From Larix kaempferi (lineage: Eukaryota > Streptophyta > Pinopsida > Pinales > Pinaceae), in assembly GCA_027924585.1 (NCBI GenBank), contig BSBM01001932.1:310001-374000 (forward strand): a stretch of 64,000 bases of DNA. Direction: 5' to 3'. The notes under the pieces were generated by a model that had not been told where the DNA came from, searched no databases, and was given only the letters and a program-made list of their open reading frames with translations. This document shows positions 19,467-33,001 of the stretch, piece after piece (positions within the stretch are counted from its first letter, which is position 1; each line of letters begins with the position of its first letter). The position numbers and the translations under genes are program-made.

Positions 19467-21572
19467 CCTCGATCACTTATGCATACTTACTAGTATCATC
19501 ATTGTGTTATCCTCGAGGTCTCATACATACATTCATTAGTATAATCTCAATATTATCAAAACACAATAATCTTAAACATGTATAGTCATGATAATTTCAA
19601 ACACAGATAATAAACATTAGTATTCAAGGTTTCAGGGAATACTTCTTTTACTCATGCATATTCTTATTTGACCAAAGGACTTTTCTGGTTAGTCATATCA
19701 TCAATCAAGGTAAGAGACATAATATGCATAAACCCTTGATTACTTACATTTCTAACTTCATGAATAATTATTATCAATCATACAACAGTATAAGATCCTA
19801 ACACAAGGCAGGATTCTAACTTGATATAGGAAAAACATACATGGATTAGCATGCTAGCTAGTTATGTCTAACATACCCACATAATGTCTTCTTGTTCTCT
19901 TCAATGACTTGTGCTAGTTACCTGCATATATCATAGGTTAACCATTATAGAACCAAGTTATACATACCTCGTAACTAGATCTTCTATGCGATCCATGACA
20001 ATGGATGAATCTTTGTCTTCATGTCAACATGGTCATATGTTCTTGAACTAGAACATGATTTGTCTTTCTTGATGTACCTTTCATGTTTAGCGGACAACAT
20101 CAACCTCATACAACACCACAATGCATTAGTACAATCATAAGTGTCAAAACCCTAATCAATGAATATCTGCATTCATAATTTTATTAAGGTGATACGACAA
20201 GTCTAAAGTTAATCAAGATTGTACTAAACTTAATGAAGACAAACATACCACAAACTTAATCATGAACCGATCTCGAAACATACCTAGATAAGTCATATCT
20301 GTCGAGATTGCTTGTAATCTTCTTATGTAAGGCCTTAGCCTCATCTCCCTCTGAAACTGCAACTTCTTCACTTATGCAGGTGACCAATCCATTCTCTTCT
20401 AGGAATACCCAATCCACTTGATTTGCAGAAACTGGATCTGGAGCTGGATTAGGGTTTGTCAGGGAAACCCTAAAAATTCAAAATTTGAATTTCAAACTTT
20501 TGAAAGGATAGAAATACGCGCCTTGATGAGCTGATCAACCTGGTATACTCAGAATTTGAAAACTGCAAAGTTTCACTTCTCAATTTTGCTTTTCAAACTT
20601 CTTGATTCACTAGGGAGGACCTTGAATTAGGGTTTGAGTTTCCCGAAGCTTCACCCAACCAAATAGTTTGATCCAAATCTCTAAAATTCTATTTTTCCAA
20701 GGAGCTTCCAGCTATGGTCACGGATTTTAAAAATTCCCATTTTTGCAGAAGCTCTAATTTTCCACTTTTCCAATCAAAGTCCCGAACTAGGGTTTGATCA
20801 AGCCCGGCCTTCTGCCCAACCAAAAAATTTGATCTTGGTCTCTAAATTTCGATTTTGATAAGGAGAATTCATCCATGGTCTCCTGATACAAAAATTTCAA
20901 CATTCTCTGAGACCCTAAATTCCCGGAGCCATGAATGAAGGTGCTCAAAATCCAATTATGTTTTGACAAAAATATGCACCTGATTGTTTCTGGTGTAAAT
21001 CCAAAATTTCAGATCTACAGGGTCTGAAAATTCTTCATGTGGTATCCTAACCTATTATCTTTCCAACCCCATAGGTCTGACCTCAATTGGATTCTCTGAG
21101 AGAGAGTTATGTCAAGTGTTGCAACATGACCTGTTTATGGGATAAAACATGAGAGCGAACTTGTATGGCGTGCCACATGTCACTCGTTCAGTTTCGGCCT
21201 CTGAAAAAATTACCTGAGAAAGTCCAGTCTGTTCCCTACCTGTCACATTTTATGAAATTTCATTTGGAGCTTCCTATCCCAAGTTATGACCCTTTTTCCT
21301 AGGTCACCTTTTTATGACTGAGATCTGGAAGGGGCAGACACCCTAGATTGTACAGATCATAACTCACAAAGTATAGCGAATTAAAAGTTTTGCTTCTGAC
21401 ACAAAGTACATGGAAATGTTATCTACTACCTATAAAGGTTTCAAATCCTAAACCTTCTCCAAAATGTATTTATAGAGAAAGTGATACGATGACTAGTTTT
21501 TGCTATATCAAGCTCTAGCTTCACAAGTGCAACAAGTGTCATAAATGCCATACCATGCCTTCTTTCAGGCTA
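19467..21572 (-). other. 5' interior of element 4, no gag recognised
   Basis: About 2.1 kb lies between the integrase remnant and the primer-binding site. Gag and protease are expected here but neither is visible. The sequence is AT-rich with several GTATGT motifs on the minus strand. One 62-codon open stretch, listed separately at 20284-20469, has plausible splice signals. Confidence 0.55.
20284..20469 (-). other. Exon-like open stretch within element 4 (possible captured exon)
   Basis: On the minus strand a 186-base stretch is open in one frame (ending in ...NLDRYDLS). It is preceded by an acceptor-like TTTTTAG and followed by a donor-like AG/GTATGT. The residues include SANQVDWVFLEENGLVTC and EEVAVSEGDEAKALHKKI, which I do not recognise. 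It has no in-frame Met start. It could be a transduplicated host exon or a chance open frame. Confidence 0.3.
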
Positions 21573-21584
21573 GCTCTGATAGTA
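21573..21584 (-). other. Primer-binding site of element 4 (initiator-Met type, mutated)
   Basis: The minus strand reads TACTATCAGAGC adjacent to the LTR, against the TGGTATCAGAGC consensus. Two substitutions are present. Confidence 0.8.
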
Positions 21585-22217
21585 TGTTAGTTTTTCAGAA
21601 TTTACTTCAATATGATCTAGGATCTTAACTGAGAGAACAACATGTACAACATATCAATCATAGACACAATAATGCAAGCACACAAGAGACACAAAGTTTC
21701 ACCGGGGAAAACCAAGAAGGTGAATAACCCCGCAACTTCCTCAGAGATAGATAGATAAATGATACAACCCAAGTACAAGAGATAGTCCTCCTAGCAGGAG
21801 CTTCTCCTCCTCCATAAGTGCGCCACTCTCCAATGAGAGTATGAGTGAGAAAGTGAATGATCAAATAGAGTGCCTCCCGCACTCTATTTATACTTGAATT
21901 GACTTGCCTAATAAGCTTTACTAGGTCGACCTTAACTTAACCACATAACATAATGCTGATGGGGCCGACCCCCAATAGGGTGGTCTAATAACCCTTTAAC
22001 CCACATGACTTATACAGAGCCGACCCCAACAAGGTGGTCTAATAACCCATCAAGTATAAGTTATGACACTTACAATATAAATGACGACACTTCCATATAG
22101 AGGAATAATAACATCTATATAGGAATACAAGCAATCCGTATAGAGGAATAATAACATCTCTATAGGAATACAATATACATATATGAAATACATTCTGAAG
22201 TTACAAATACATCAACA
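21585..22217 (-). repeat. Element 4 5' LTR (633 bp)
   Basis: This matches 15616-16298, with one fewer 44-bp unit and a deletion near 21650. A TATA box on the minus strand lies at about 21882-21893. The right target duplication CTATC follows. Confidence 0.9.
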
Positions 22218-25200
22218 CTATCATGCGATGCCACCAATGAAAAATTCGGACCAGGGAAGTTCAAATCCCTAGGGTATATCCTATTTAACATCAAACGAAT
22301 ACTACAAAAAGGGGCATTCTAGCTAGTTTACCATCATGAATTCCTCATCAAGCATCCCATCAATTGACTATATCTAAATAAAGTCTACTCCTAGATCAAA
22401 GTAACATCACTTTGTATAGTGTAGGATACTTTTGTATTTATTTTTTGTTTGGTACTCTTGTCTTTGGATTTTCTAGTTCACACTATGCTTCCTTCCTTTG
22501 TTACAGATAAGGATAGAAGTCCCATTTTTATCTCAAATGTCAATGGAGCTTGCTATCAAACAAAAAAATTATCCTCCTTTGCTTGGAATTTTTATTTCCC
22601 CCTGTATAACTTTCATTCTACAATGTTTGCATTGGTATAGACCCCAATAATAAAGTAGAATATAGTATAATACACCATTGCCATTTCCTTATTAAGTAAT
22701 TTCATCAACCTACAAATTGGCCATTAACATGTTCATCTAGATTCAAAACTTCTTGTTAAACCAATTGTAACCCATTCAATCATCGGATTAGGATCTACAA
22801 TATGCTCAATAGAACCAATATGGGAATTCATTAACATCAAGGGGTTCCCAAAAAGGTGGATCACGCATCGCTAAGGACCATAGGAAGGAATCAAGAGAAT
22901 CATACATAAAAAATAATGAATGTACTAGCAAAAGGTTGGTCAACAACAAAGAGAAACTAATAAGCTAACCCATTGTAGCAATAACCCCGCTTTTAACATT
23001 GTAAAAGCAATGGACTATCATTACACAAATATAATGTACAATTTCGATAAGTAACATGAATTGTTTTCACATTGAGCATATTTGAGCCTTGTAATAAATG
23101 TAGTGTTTGATCATTGGTTTGAGACACCACTATTTATTATGATTTAATCTAACAAGTTATGTTAGCACATAATGGTGGTGCCAAAAGGACTAAAAGATGG
23201 CATCAAGAAAAAGTTGGATACCCAAAAGTCCATTTGAAAGGTTTGATAAAGCTTGAAATTTATTGCAATAATAATGAAACATGTACAACATTGATGAAAA
23301 AGGACTATCATGAAAGATTGTTAGAGAAAGATGGTTAGAAAAGTCTTGCATACTCCTAATAAAGGACAATCCAGAAATAGAGAGGGACACACGTGTTGAA
23401 ATAAATTAGACATGTAAAGTCCTATAAAATCTCAATAGATAGAAGCATGATAGAGATGAGTGGTTGTCGTTGGGATCATAGAGAAAACTGAAAAGGTAGT
23501 ACATGACTCTTAACGGGATATTTGCTTTACGATATGACATGAACCATAAAGTAAGTCCATACCTACTGGTGATACCATGATTGGGATCATGAGAGGCTAG
23601 AACGAATTCAAAAATCAAAATCAAATGGACCATGAAAGGGATTTTCATCCATTGAAAAAACGCAAACAACTAGCCATAATATTTTTCCATATAATAGAAG
23701 TTGGAGTAGCCTATGGGCATAATGAAAATTTATGATGACAACACGAAGTCAAAAAAATATGATGTGATAGGACAATAACCATACAGAGATAGGGTAAAAT
23801 TAAAAATAAAGTACTATGTTGATAATGCACCATAAATACAAGTGACTCTAATATACAACACAAGATACATAGCACTAATAATGCTTTCCCAGAGCATAAA
23901 TAATACCACATTTTGTATATTCAACATCCCAACCCTAACCTAGAAATCAGGGCCATTTGGGATACAAAGAAGTAGCTCGTGATACCCATAAAACTAAACT
24001 CAATAAGAATTTTTTAAGATCCAATGAGGCATAGAACTATTGGATAGGAAGATATTTGAAGATAGAGCCAAACATCCAATATGGCTCAAAGGTAGGCTAG
24101 AATTATGTACATGGATGAAGAATAATAAGCTAGTGCATACCACCAATGACCTCATACCGAGGTACTATAAGACCTAGGTGAGGTTACCTAGAATAATATT
24201 TGGGCAAGAATATCGCAATGTGTGGCCAAGAGAATTGCCATATGTCTTGTCTCGTATTACACGGGGCATCTAACAAATGTGGAAAGATAATCATGAAGGA
24301 ACTTCACCAACAACTTTTAAAAGTATTGAACTACACCCAATCTTATGAATTTATGTATATTTATTTATTCTAGCTTATGGTAATAGTAATGCCACCACTA
24401 AAGGTAATAATAATCCCAAGAAATGTACATATGGCAACCCCCTATCATTTTACAAGAATACGGGAAAAATACCTTGCCTAATTTTACAATTATGGAGAAG
24501 GTGATGTGTTGGGTTGGCATTGAAGAATGGAAGGGAAAGAAGATAATGAGATATCTAGTTTTTAAACATGGAACCTATTATGGATAGAATCAATTACAAC
24601 TAGTTTGAAATGGAGGAATACTCATATATTATGGTTTTGTGATTTCATGAATACCCCACAACATTTCCAAAGTATGTGATAAGCATAGTATCACTCATAG
24701 AACAATGGATCCAATTCATTATTACAAATAAATACTTCTCATGTAAGAATCATAAAGGAACACCTTGGAAACCACTATAGCCATGGGAAGGTTAAGAATT
24801 TACTAAGGATTTTATAGAACAACTAACCATGGAATCCCACCAACCTAACTCAATTTTCATTTTACTAAAATTAGAACTTTATGACCCCACTAACATGTTA
24901 ACCAGGAGGTATATGAAAGGAAATTTTGGTTGGGCAAGATATCCATACAAGGAAGAGGAATGAGAAGAATACAAAGATCAAGGAATCAAGTGCTTTCAAT
25001 AAAATTCCATAGCTTTCAAATGAAGAAATCCAAATATCATAATCATAAAGAATCAAATGTGAGGAAGAAGGTTGTTTCATCTCTAATATGTGAGATGAGG
25101 AAGTAGTTGTATAGGAGGCAAGGAAAACAATAAAAAAACGATGAACTCGATTGACTTAGAAGTGGAAATATAAAAGGAACGAGACCAATGGAATGTAGAC

Positions 25201-25379
25201 ATTATTATATAAGTGGAGGAATTAATTTCAAACCTAAAATAGAGAATTCAAATAAGGCAACATATTAGAAGACAAAGAGATAACAAAAATGAATCCCTTA
25301 AAGATGATGCAAGATAGGAAAAACCATTTTTAATGAGCAAGCATAATATATAACAAGTCCAAGAAGAAGAGATGGTTGA
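22218..25379. other. AT-rich sequence, no feature recognised
   Basis: The first five bases are the CTATC duplication of element 4. Beyond that I see only short open frames on either strand, with no domain motif, LTR pair or tandem array. It is probably old decayed repeat DNA. Confidence 0.5.
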
Positions 25380-27634
25380 GACCACTTGGGAGGAGAGAGG
25401 GTGCGTCATCTAGGGTTTGAATATTAGGGTTTCGGGTTCATGGGGCTCGGCCTTGGCCTCTGTCCAGCTCCATGAAGGTTGTTTGTGGAACCCTAGTTGA
25501 CTACTGAGACAATTCCATTTTGGATACTAGTATTTTTTCAACTGATTTTGAGGTTTATTCTAAACAAGGCTCTAGTGGGGGGAAAGGTACAACACCGGAT
25601 CATAATAACCACGTTGATGGTTATAAATAGGACTTTGATCTAGCTGACAAGGGGGTGGTGGATTGTAATGTCCCTATTCAAATAAATCTCAAGAAGAGAA
25701 AATCCCACCAATCTACTAGTTTTCTAGGTTGGGGTGGAAACATTAGATTTGGAATAAGGAGACTATAAAACCCCAAATAGACATTAGCTTGACTAAATAT
25801 ATTAAATGGGGAATAAATAAATATTCAAGATAAGAAAATAAGGTGGCACTTGGTCATGAGGGCACATTGGAGGTGTGGGGCCCACTTAAGTAAGATTCCC
25901 CATGCCACATGGCATTCCACCCTCACCCATTCGAATCCTAGGTGGAGTCCACCATTCTTAGGGAAGTTGGAAGGGAATAATACTTGGCATGACTCAATGA
26001 GGGTCGAATTTGAGAGGAATATTAACTCCCATGGAAGAGGAAGAGGCATCTTGGAGTTATTGGGACACTTGGGCTAGATTCCCTAGCTTCTATGACAATA
26101 ATGATGAAGATGCTATGACACTTATGACACAAATCAGACCTGCATGATGAATTATGACATATATGACATGTCAGGGATAAAAATAGCCTCCAAGAAGGTG
26201 CACAAGGGATTTAGGGAAGCCAAAGTGACACCCATTTGAATTGAGTCAAGGAGGAGGCTAGGAATTGATGGACAAGTGGCACACATTGGAATCACTTTCC
26301 AATTAGAGTTGGCATGAAGCTCATGGAGGGAATTAGAATCATAGAAGGCCTGGGAAGGTAATAAAAGAAAAGAACCAAGTTGAAGGAGAGTGGCTATTGA
26401 TCATTTCACATTTTTCATATTGGAGAGCATAGCTTGTCCATGCTTTGGAGTGTTTACTCTACTTGCCTTAATACCAATTTCGAGGGTGAAAGATTCCCAT
26501 CCTAATTGGAAATTGGATATGCCATTCAGAACTTTAATTTGGAGCTACAATGGAGTCATTTTTTGCAGGTTGAAGCTACATGGATGCTCGTGACATTCTC
26601 TTCTTCAACTTGTTTCCACACCTTTCTCACGTTTCTCTTCATATTTTGGCTCTTGGAGGAAGGGCGCACTTGGTGAGATGCTGATCTATTTGGGGGAGGT
26701 CTTGTGGCCCCATTTATTTGTAATATGATGTATTTACTCTGTATTTTATTCTCATAATATACTCGGGTCGAAATACCAAGTGAAACTATGTCAAAATACC
26801 AAACAATGTATAAATGGTGCCATTTTCCTCATATCTTGTTATGAAATCTTGAAGTTGCTTTATTTCGACTTGTATCAGTTCATATATGTGATTTTCATGA
26901 TTTATGGAGATTCATTAATGTCTTGAAGAAGTTTCATATAAATTACATAATCCTTTGGAACATAAATCTCGAATTTCATAGCAAATGGTGAAGTTTCCTA
27001 TCATTTCCCCCTAGGTGAAGACATGTCCCCAAACCTTTGATTTATGGGAGTTGCAACAGCCTTTAGGAAGTGATTAATGATGAATTTGGGATCCCATTGA
27101 AGTCCTTTAACAATTACATGTCTCTTTTATGAAATTTGGGAGGTTCATACTGCATTTGGAAATCCATTTTTGTCCCCTACCCTTGGGGGTTTTGAACCTC
27201 AAATTGACTAGTAAATTTTCCTATTTTATCCTGATTGTAAATGAAGGTTGCATAAGTATTTTGATAGTGTCCAAGAATCCATAATACTCATTTTTATGTC
27301 TTAATACCTTTCAAACACCTTCATACCCAATTTGGAATCATTTGGATCCATTTGGAATCATTTGAGTCATTACTAGTCTAAGGGTCGAATTGGCCAAAAA
27401 GTGAATTTTTTCCAATTTTGCCAAATTTATTAAAAAGGGACCACTACATGGAACTATCATACCCTGGCCCTCCACTCATATTTGGTTCATTACCAGTTCC
27501 GTTGGTGCGTTTGGGAATAGGTACAGTGGATCTGGACAACCTTGCTCCATCAGTTATGAACGCTTTCCCCATGCATCATTCGTAGAAGTTGTGCCACCCC
27601 TGATCAAGATACACATGCGGAGAGGATTTTTGGT
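25380..27634. other. No gene recognised; possibly LINE 5' leader in the first 400 bp
   Basis: 25380-25770 has the look of a plant LINE 5' leader (GTGCGTCATCTAGGGTTTG, then GGGTTTCGGGTTC), but I cannot prove it belongs to the LINE that starts further on. 25800-27600 is non-coding, with GC-richer LTR-like patches around 25850-26060. No LTR partner was found. Confidence 0.35.
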
Positions 27635-29185
27635 ATGATAAAAAATCCTTTAGCTAGATTGAAACTTTATTCTCCTTCGGCGAAGTGGGAAGGAAAGGCG
27701 ACCATTAACTGCCATGATTCGTTTGGTACATCTGCACATTATGGGTTGTCATATCCTCTTATTTTCAGTAAGTCTCCTATTACTAATCCTATTTTTGAAG
27801 AGTTTGCGGTCTATGCTTATAGGTTGCATTCGTTTTCTTCGGAAGCGTTCAAAGGTGGTGGGTTCATTGGAACTCGGCTCATTCATGGATAATTGGAGGG
27901 ACGGTCTGATAAATATATGGGGAAATCGGGGCCTGAACTTTTGGGCTCTCCAGCTAAGCAGAAGAGAAAACAATTCCTGCTCTTTAAAGGATTCTGTAAG
28001 GAATTGGTGGTGGGAAGAGATATTCTAGTTATGGATATACCGAATTTTATGTCTCACATGCTTATCAGTAGATTTTGTGGCAGAAAATTCTCGGAGGTCA
28101 CTATTAAAGATTGGGTTGCCAAATCACGATCGAATTTGGTATCCAAGTCTTCAGATGTTTTTGGTTTGCCATGAGGGTGGTTTAGTTTTGAATTTAATTA
28201 TGTGGAGGATGCAGAAGCTATTTTGCATCGGGTATGGATTCTGGGTAAGAGCCCTCTAGTTATTAAGCTGTGGCACCCCTTGTTTGACCCACGTAAAGAT
28301 TTGTTGGCATCCTTTCCTATATGGGTTAAACTACCCTTTCTTCCTTTGGAATTATGGTCAAAGGAAGGTCTTAAAGCTATCGAACATGCTATCGAGAAAT
28401 TTATTGATGTGGATGGGGATCCTTTCAAAACTCAGAGACATGTGGTGGCTCGCATTTTAGTGGAGGTTGATGCGAACCAAGGACTCTTTGATTCCCTGGA
28501 TCTGGTAGCTGGTGAGAATATTTTTTCTCAATCATTGGACTATCTAAATGTCCCATTTCTATGTGCACGTTCCCATTTATATGGCCATGTCGTAGCAGGC
28601 TGCGACTTTAAATTTATAAAGAAAATTTGGAAACGAAAAGAGGTAACTGGCGGGGATGAGAGCACTTCACAATATCTCAAATCGGCGGTGGGTAAAGACA
28701 CTGTTTGGCATCTAGCAGAACAAGAGCGGCTTGGCAACGAAAATATCAGGGACTTCGTCCCCCTCTCACAGCCTGAAAAAATTGTTGATAATTTTTCAGC
28801 CATGGAGTCTCTGTTGGAAGGTTATGAAATCTCATGCAGTCAGTTAGTCAAAATGGTGGAGAAATGGGAAGAATGTGGTAAGATGGATTCAGCGACACTT
28901 GGGGCCTTAGTCAATGACGATGTGGTGGTGTTGAATGCATGCAATATGGTGGAACCTCATCCTGTTGACTTCACATCAGTGGCTGTAGATTCGATGCCTC
29001 CTCTTTTTGACATATCAGGAAGTGTAACTGTGAAGGAATCGAAAAAAGGTGGGGTCTTGAGTGCTTCCCATCTATCGATTTCAGATGGAGGAGGTAGTGT
29101 ATCTGGTAGTGGGGGTCATGGTCTATACTTTCTGTGCTCTTGTGTGAAAAATGTGAGGGTTATTGAAGGTATTGCTATGGAATAG
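27635..29185 (+). pseudogene. LINE ORF1, DUF4283-like nucleic-acid-binding protein
   Basis: One plus-strand frame spans the region with two stops (TAA after codon 85 and TGA at 28172). The DUF4283-like core reads LISRFCGRKFSEVTIKDWVA, then GWFSFEFNYVEDAEAILHRV, SPLVIKLWHPLFDPRKDL and FPIWVKLPFLPLELWSKEGL. A knuckle-like CARSHLYGHVVAGC follows, with the second Cys replaced by Ser. The last 327 codons (28202-29185) are uninterrupted. ORF1 proteins coat LINE RNA. The TGA falls at an arginine position and is consistent with CGA to TGA decay. Confidence 0.8.
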
Positions 29186-29330
29186 TCTTATTCTTCTGTA
29201 TCGGGGAAAGCTGGTCGTAAAACCTTAATGTTTAATGCTAAAGAAAAGGTTATGAGGAAAGTTTCTCAAGGTCGTCAACTACAAATTTCAGGGGTACTTA
29301 GAGCATGTAAGCCCTAGGATGGGAGACCAG

Positions 29331-30040
29331 ATGAAAATTATTTCCATCAATGTTAGAGTCCTTGGGGGGTGGGTCAAACTGCTAGCCCTCGAGCAATTTG
29401 TTACTATGGAGAAGCCTGATCTTTTATTACTACAAGAGACTATGTCTGTGGGTATGGAGATTGTTCGATAATTAGAGAAGATGTTTCAGTGCTTTTGCTT
29501 TTTTTCATTGGATGCATGTGGAATATCGGGAGGAATCATTTCTAGGGTTTCCAGAAGGTTGCAAGTCTTAAATTCTTTTGGTGGATGATCTATTTTGGGG
29601 GTCGAAGTATTTAATCAGGAAATGGATCAGAAATTACTGATTTTGAACATTTATGGGCCTTATGAGGACAGACTCGAATTCTAGATGACAGTGCTTAATT
29701 TGGAATGCACTCGAGTTGGGTCGATGATAGTGGGTGGCGACATGAATCTTACTATGGATGTGGAGGAGATTTGGGGTAGCTTGGCGCGTGCTGACTCACA
29801 TGCGGCTAATTTTTGGGACCTCTTTGCGATGCATGGATGGATTGATGTCAAACCTTCTAAAATCAAACCCACCTGAACCAACAAGCGTACTGGAGACCAA
29901 GGTATTTCTAAAAGCCTTGACAAATTCTTCCTGAATGTAAATTTGTTCGAAGATAGACATGTGTTTAGCTCCTGGGTTGGTTCATGTCTATTCTCAGATC
30001 ATTTTCCAATCTTCTTGGAATTTGGGTATGTTGATGCCTC
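29331..30040 (+). pseudogene. LINE ORF2 endonuclease (APE type)
   Basis: An ATG at 29331 opens MKIISINVRVLGGWVKLLAL with the catalytic-type LLLLQET block. After stops, VGGDMNLTMDVEEIWG (the GDxN motif) and LFSDHFPIFLEFG (the SDH motif) are readable. These are three landmark motifs of the apurinic-type endonuclease that nicks target DNA for target-primed reverse transcription. Several stops and at least one frameshift separate them. The domain ends at the insert boundary. Confidence 0.8.
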
Positions 30041-31732
30041 GGGTGTGCAGGGTACGTGCAAGGTGCTGGAATGGGTTCCAAGGCTCTCAACAGAGGGGGA
30101 AAAACCAAACTAAAAGGATTCAAAAGGTCATATGCAAGGACAGTTCTATCCTCAGCCTGTTTGGAATAGTAATCTCCCACGGATATTCAGCCTCCGCTGG
30201 CACTCTCTGAGTCGGTGAGCTTTGATCCAAAAGGATCAGTCTTCCTATGAAGGAAAACAAGATATTGTATGTCTACAAAATAACAGATCTACCTAGAAGG
30301 AAATCTAAGCTAAGTTAGAACTATTCTAAGAAGGTGGCTTGTGTATGTGCAGGTCAACTTGATGTAGAAATAGATAAGTGCATTTATCAACTTAACAAAA
30401 ATGTTAAAAGGTCAATTACTTATATGCCCAAGTTACTATTAATCAATTAAAATTAATCAACAGCAGATTGAGGGTTGCATGCATTCAAGATCAACCTGTA
30501 ACTGATATGTTAATTGAAAAATTAACATCAATTAAACTTTACTATGAAACCATTTGCAGAAATAAATAATGTTTTAATTAAATAAACTTTTTCAAAACAT
30601 CATGAACACACCGATCATTAGAAAAGATAAACCATAACTATAGATCACTATGTTTAATAAATTGCAAAAGATTTGACAGCATTGATAAGCAATCTGGAGT
30701 TAAAATCAACATTCATCAAAGAAACTTTATCAATAGACAAAAGAAGATCTGAAAATAACTTTATTGTGTAATTGAAAGTCTGCAAGAAATTACAAGCTTT
30801 GCATTAACCAGAGTTTCTCCAATCTCCTTCTGTTGAATTTCTCCTCCAAATTCCCCCCCTCTTAGATCATAAAAGATAGGTATTTATACAGAGAAAAATA
30901 CAGGCAAAGGTAAGATTAGTTCCCTCAATTATTGAGCTAACTAGATGAGTTGTTCCATTTAACAAATCCATCCATGAAAAAAATCTGGAAAATTCCGTTT
31001 TGGAAAACTAGTCGGATCTCCCAAATGAATAACTTTCTGCTGATTCTCCACGTTTGCAAACTAATTGAGCATATTCTGCACGAAACCCATGTCTCGGATT
31101 TTCCAGATTCATCTTCATCACTTCTGAAATCACGTCCAAAGATCACTGCTTTCCACTTGGCACGTTTTGATCACTCCAAATTTGGAATGTAAATTCTTCA
31201 TCTTGATTCCTCCAAATCCAAATCCACACCTGTACAATTCAAAAGAGAAATTAAAATATCATTCTAAAGCTAATGACATAAATCTAAATTAATTAAAATC
31301 CATTTGCAAACCAAATATAATGAAAATGAACAAATCTTATGCAAATCTGAAATTGACTATTCGGGCAAATTTTCAGGGTGTTTAAGCTATTCAAATGGAA
31401 AAAAATAATGTTCCCAAATCATTCCTCATCCTTCCACCTTTCTAACAAGCTATCTCGGGCTTGATTTGGATTCATAAATCTCAAGATATTGCTCTTGGAA
31501 GTTAAGGCTCAACAGCCGTTGATTTTATGGTTGGGTGAATCATAACCATTGATCTTAACAATTGAATCTATTATCCATGTTGATTATTTTCTAAATGAAT
31601 AAAACTAAACAAAAAAACTAAAATCAATATTCCGAACAAAATCGAAAATCACATGTCGAGAAGGAAAATTTGAATTTGAAAAATTCATTTAAACAAATCA
31701 AAATCGGTAAAAATATGTGAAAAAATGATTTC

Positions 31733-31830
31733 CCCAATCCGCATTGCAGGTTGCTGGTTGCTGAATGTTTTATTAAAAAAATGAAAATTTTACCTCCCGC
31801 AATCCGCAATTGCAGGTTACCAGTTGCGGG
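31733..31830. repeat. Two GC-rich palindromic motifs
   Basis: CCGCATTGCAGG with flanks at 31733-31763, and CCCGCAATCCGCAATTGCAG at 31796-31830 ending in TTGCGGG. They share the unit seen seven more times at 33002-33388. Confidence 0.75.
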
Positions 31831-33001
31831 AAGGGATTGCAGAAAGGTTGAAATTTAATGATTGAAAAGCTTTGAAAAAATGAATTTTTTTAATTTTCTT
31901 TAAGGTTGTATGAAGTAGATTAAAATAAAACAATAATAGAGAAAAGATTAAAAAAAATTAGAAATATTTACAAAGTGAAAGAAAATCCAATATCAAAAAC
32001 CCTAAACCTAGAAGTAAAAACCACAACTTACTTACAAGTTAATTCTTAAGAAAATAAATGTTGGAAACAAGTTAAGTATATAAGGAAAAAATTACTCCCA
32101 TAATATAGGAGAGTTAATGAATTCCATAAATAGGTTTCTAGCATAATCATTTTCCAAGAATAGAAAATCAAGAAACTAATAATAATATTTCATTTTGCAA
32201 AATAATAATAGAGAATCATTTTAAATTGCAAAATGGAAAAATAGAAATTGTATTTTCAAAATCAAATTAGCTTATTAAAAATAAAAGACTTATCCATGAT
32301 CAAACTAATTTTGAATGTTGAACTTTAATCCCACTAATTTCCAAATAATCATAAAACCAAGTCTCATAGAAATTAGGGAAATTAGAACTCAAACAAACTA
32401 AAACATGTGTTCTTTTAATTTTCATAACATCAAATTGTGTATGAATTTAATATATGGATTTAATGAAATATACAAAATAAGTTAATGAAAGTCAAAGCAT
32501 GACCATGAATATTTAACATGTTTCAATAAGCTTAAACTAAACATTAAAAATATTAAACTAACATAAGCAAGCAAACCCAAAGAGTAAGATTATTTATAAT
32601 ATTTACATTATGATTCTAGGCATGCAAAAGTTAAAATAAAACTTCATCAAGCTAAAATATCATACTAATGCACTATCCAAAATCATGAGAGAAGAAACCA
32701 TATGATCAATCAAAATCCCAAAATGAGGGTAACAACCAGCGATCATCTCGAATAATCAATTTGTGCAATGAAGACCAAATCTAGGTGGGGAATATGAGGA
32801 ACTACATAATAAATTAACCACCAAGATCATGGAACCAACTCAAATGAATCAAAAGCAAATAAGTAAAAATGAAAAAAAAATAAAAAATAATCCAAATAAT
32901 TATTCAAATCGTGCAGTGTAATCTCATTCGCAGGATCAAAACAAATCAACGGTTAAGATTAAACATGCAGAAGTTTTATTCTTGCAAATATGTACATTCA
33001 T

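Larger units (their letters stand above)
15616..22217 (-). mobile_element. Element 4: Ty1/copia element with internal rearrangement
   Basis: LTRs at 15616-16298 and 21585-22217 are flanked by CTATC at 15611-15615 and at 22218-22222. A TACTATCAGAGC primer-binding site and an AAGAGGGAG polypurine tract give minus orientation. Only fragments of integrase, RT start and RNase H remain. The RT core is replaced by tandem repeats and about 2 kb at the 5' side has no recognised gag. LTR divergence by eye is roughly 5% plus indels. Confidence 0.92.

Noticed and set aside
28540-28803. Minus-strand 87-codon frame
   Set aside because: It is antisense to LINE ORF1, where the plus strand carries the recognised domain.
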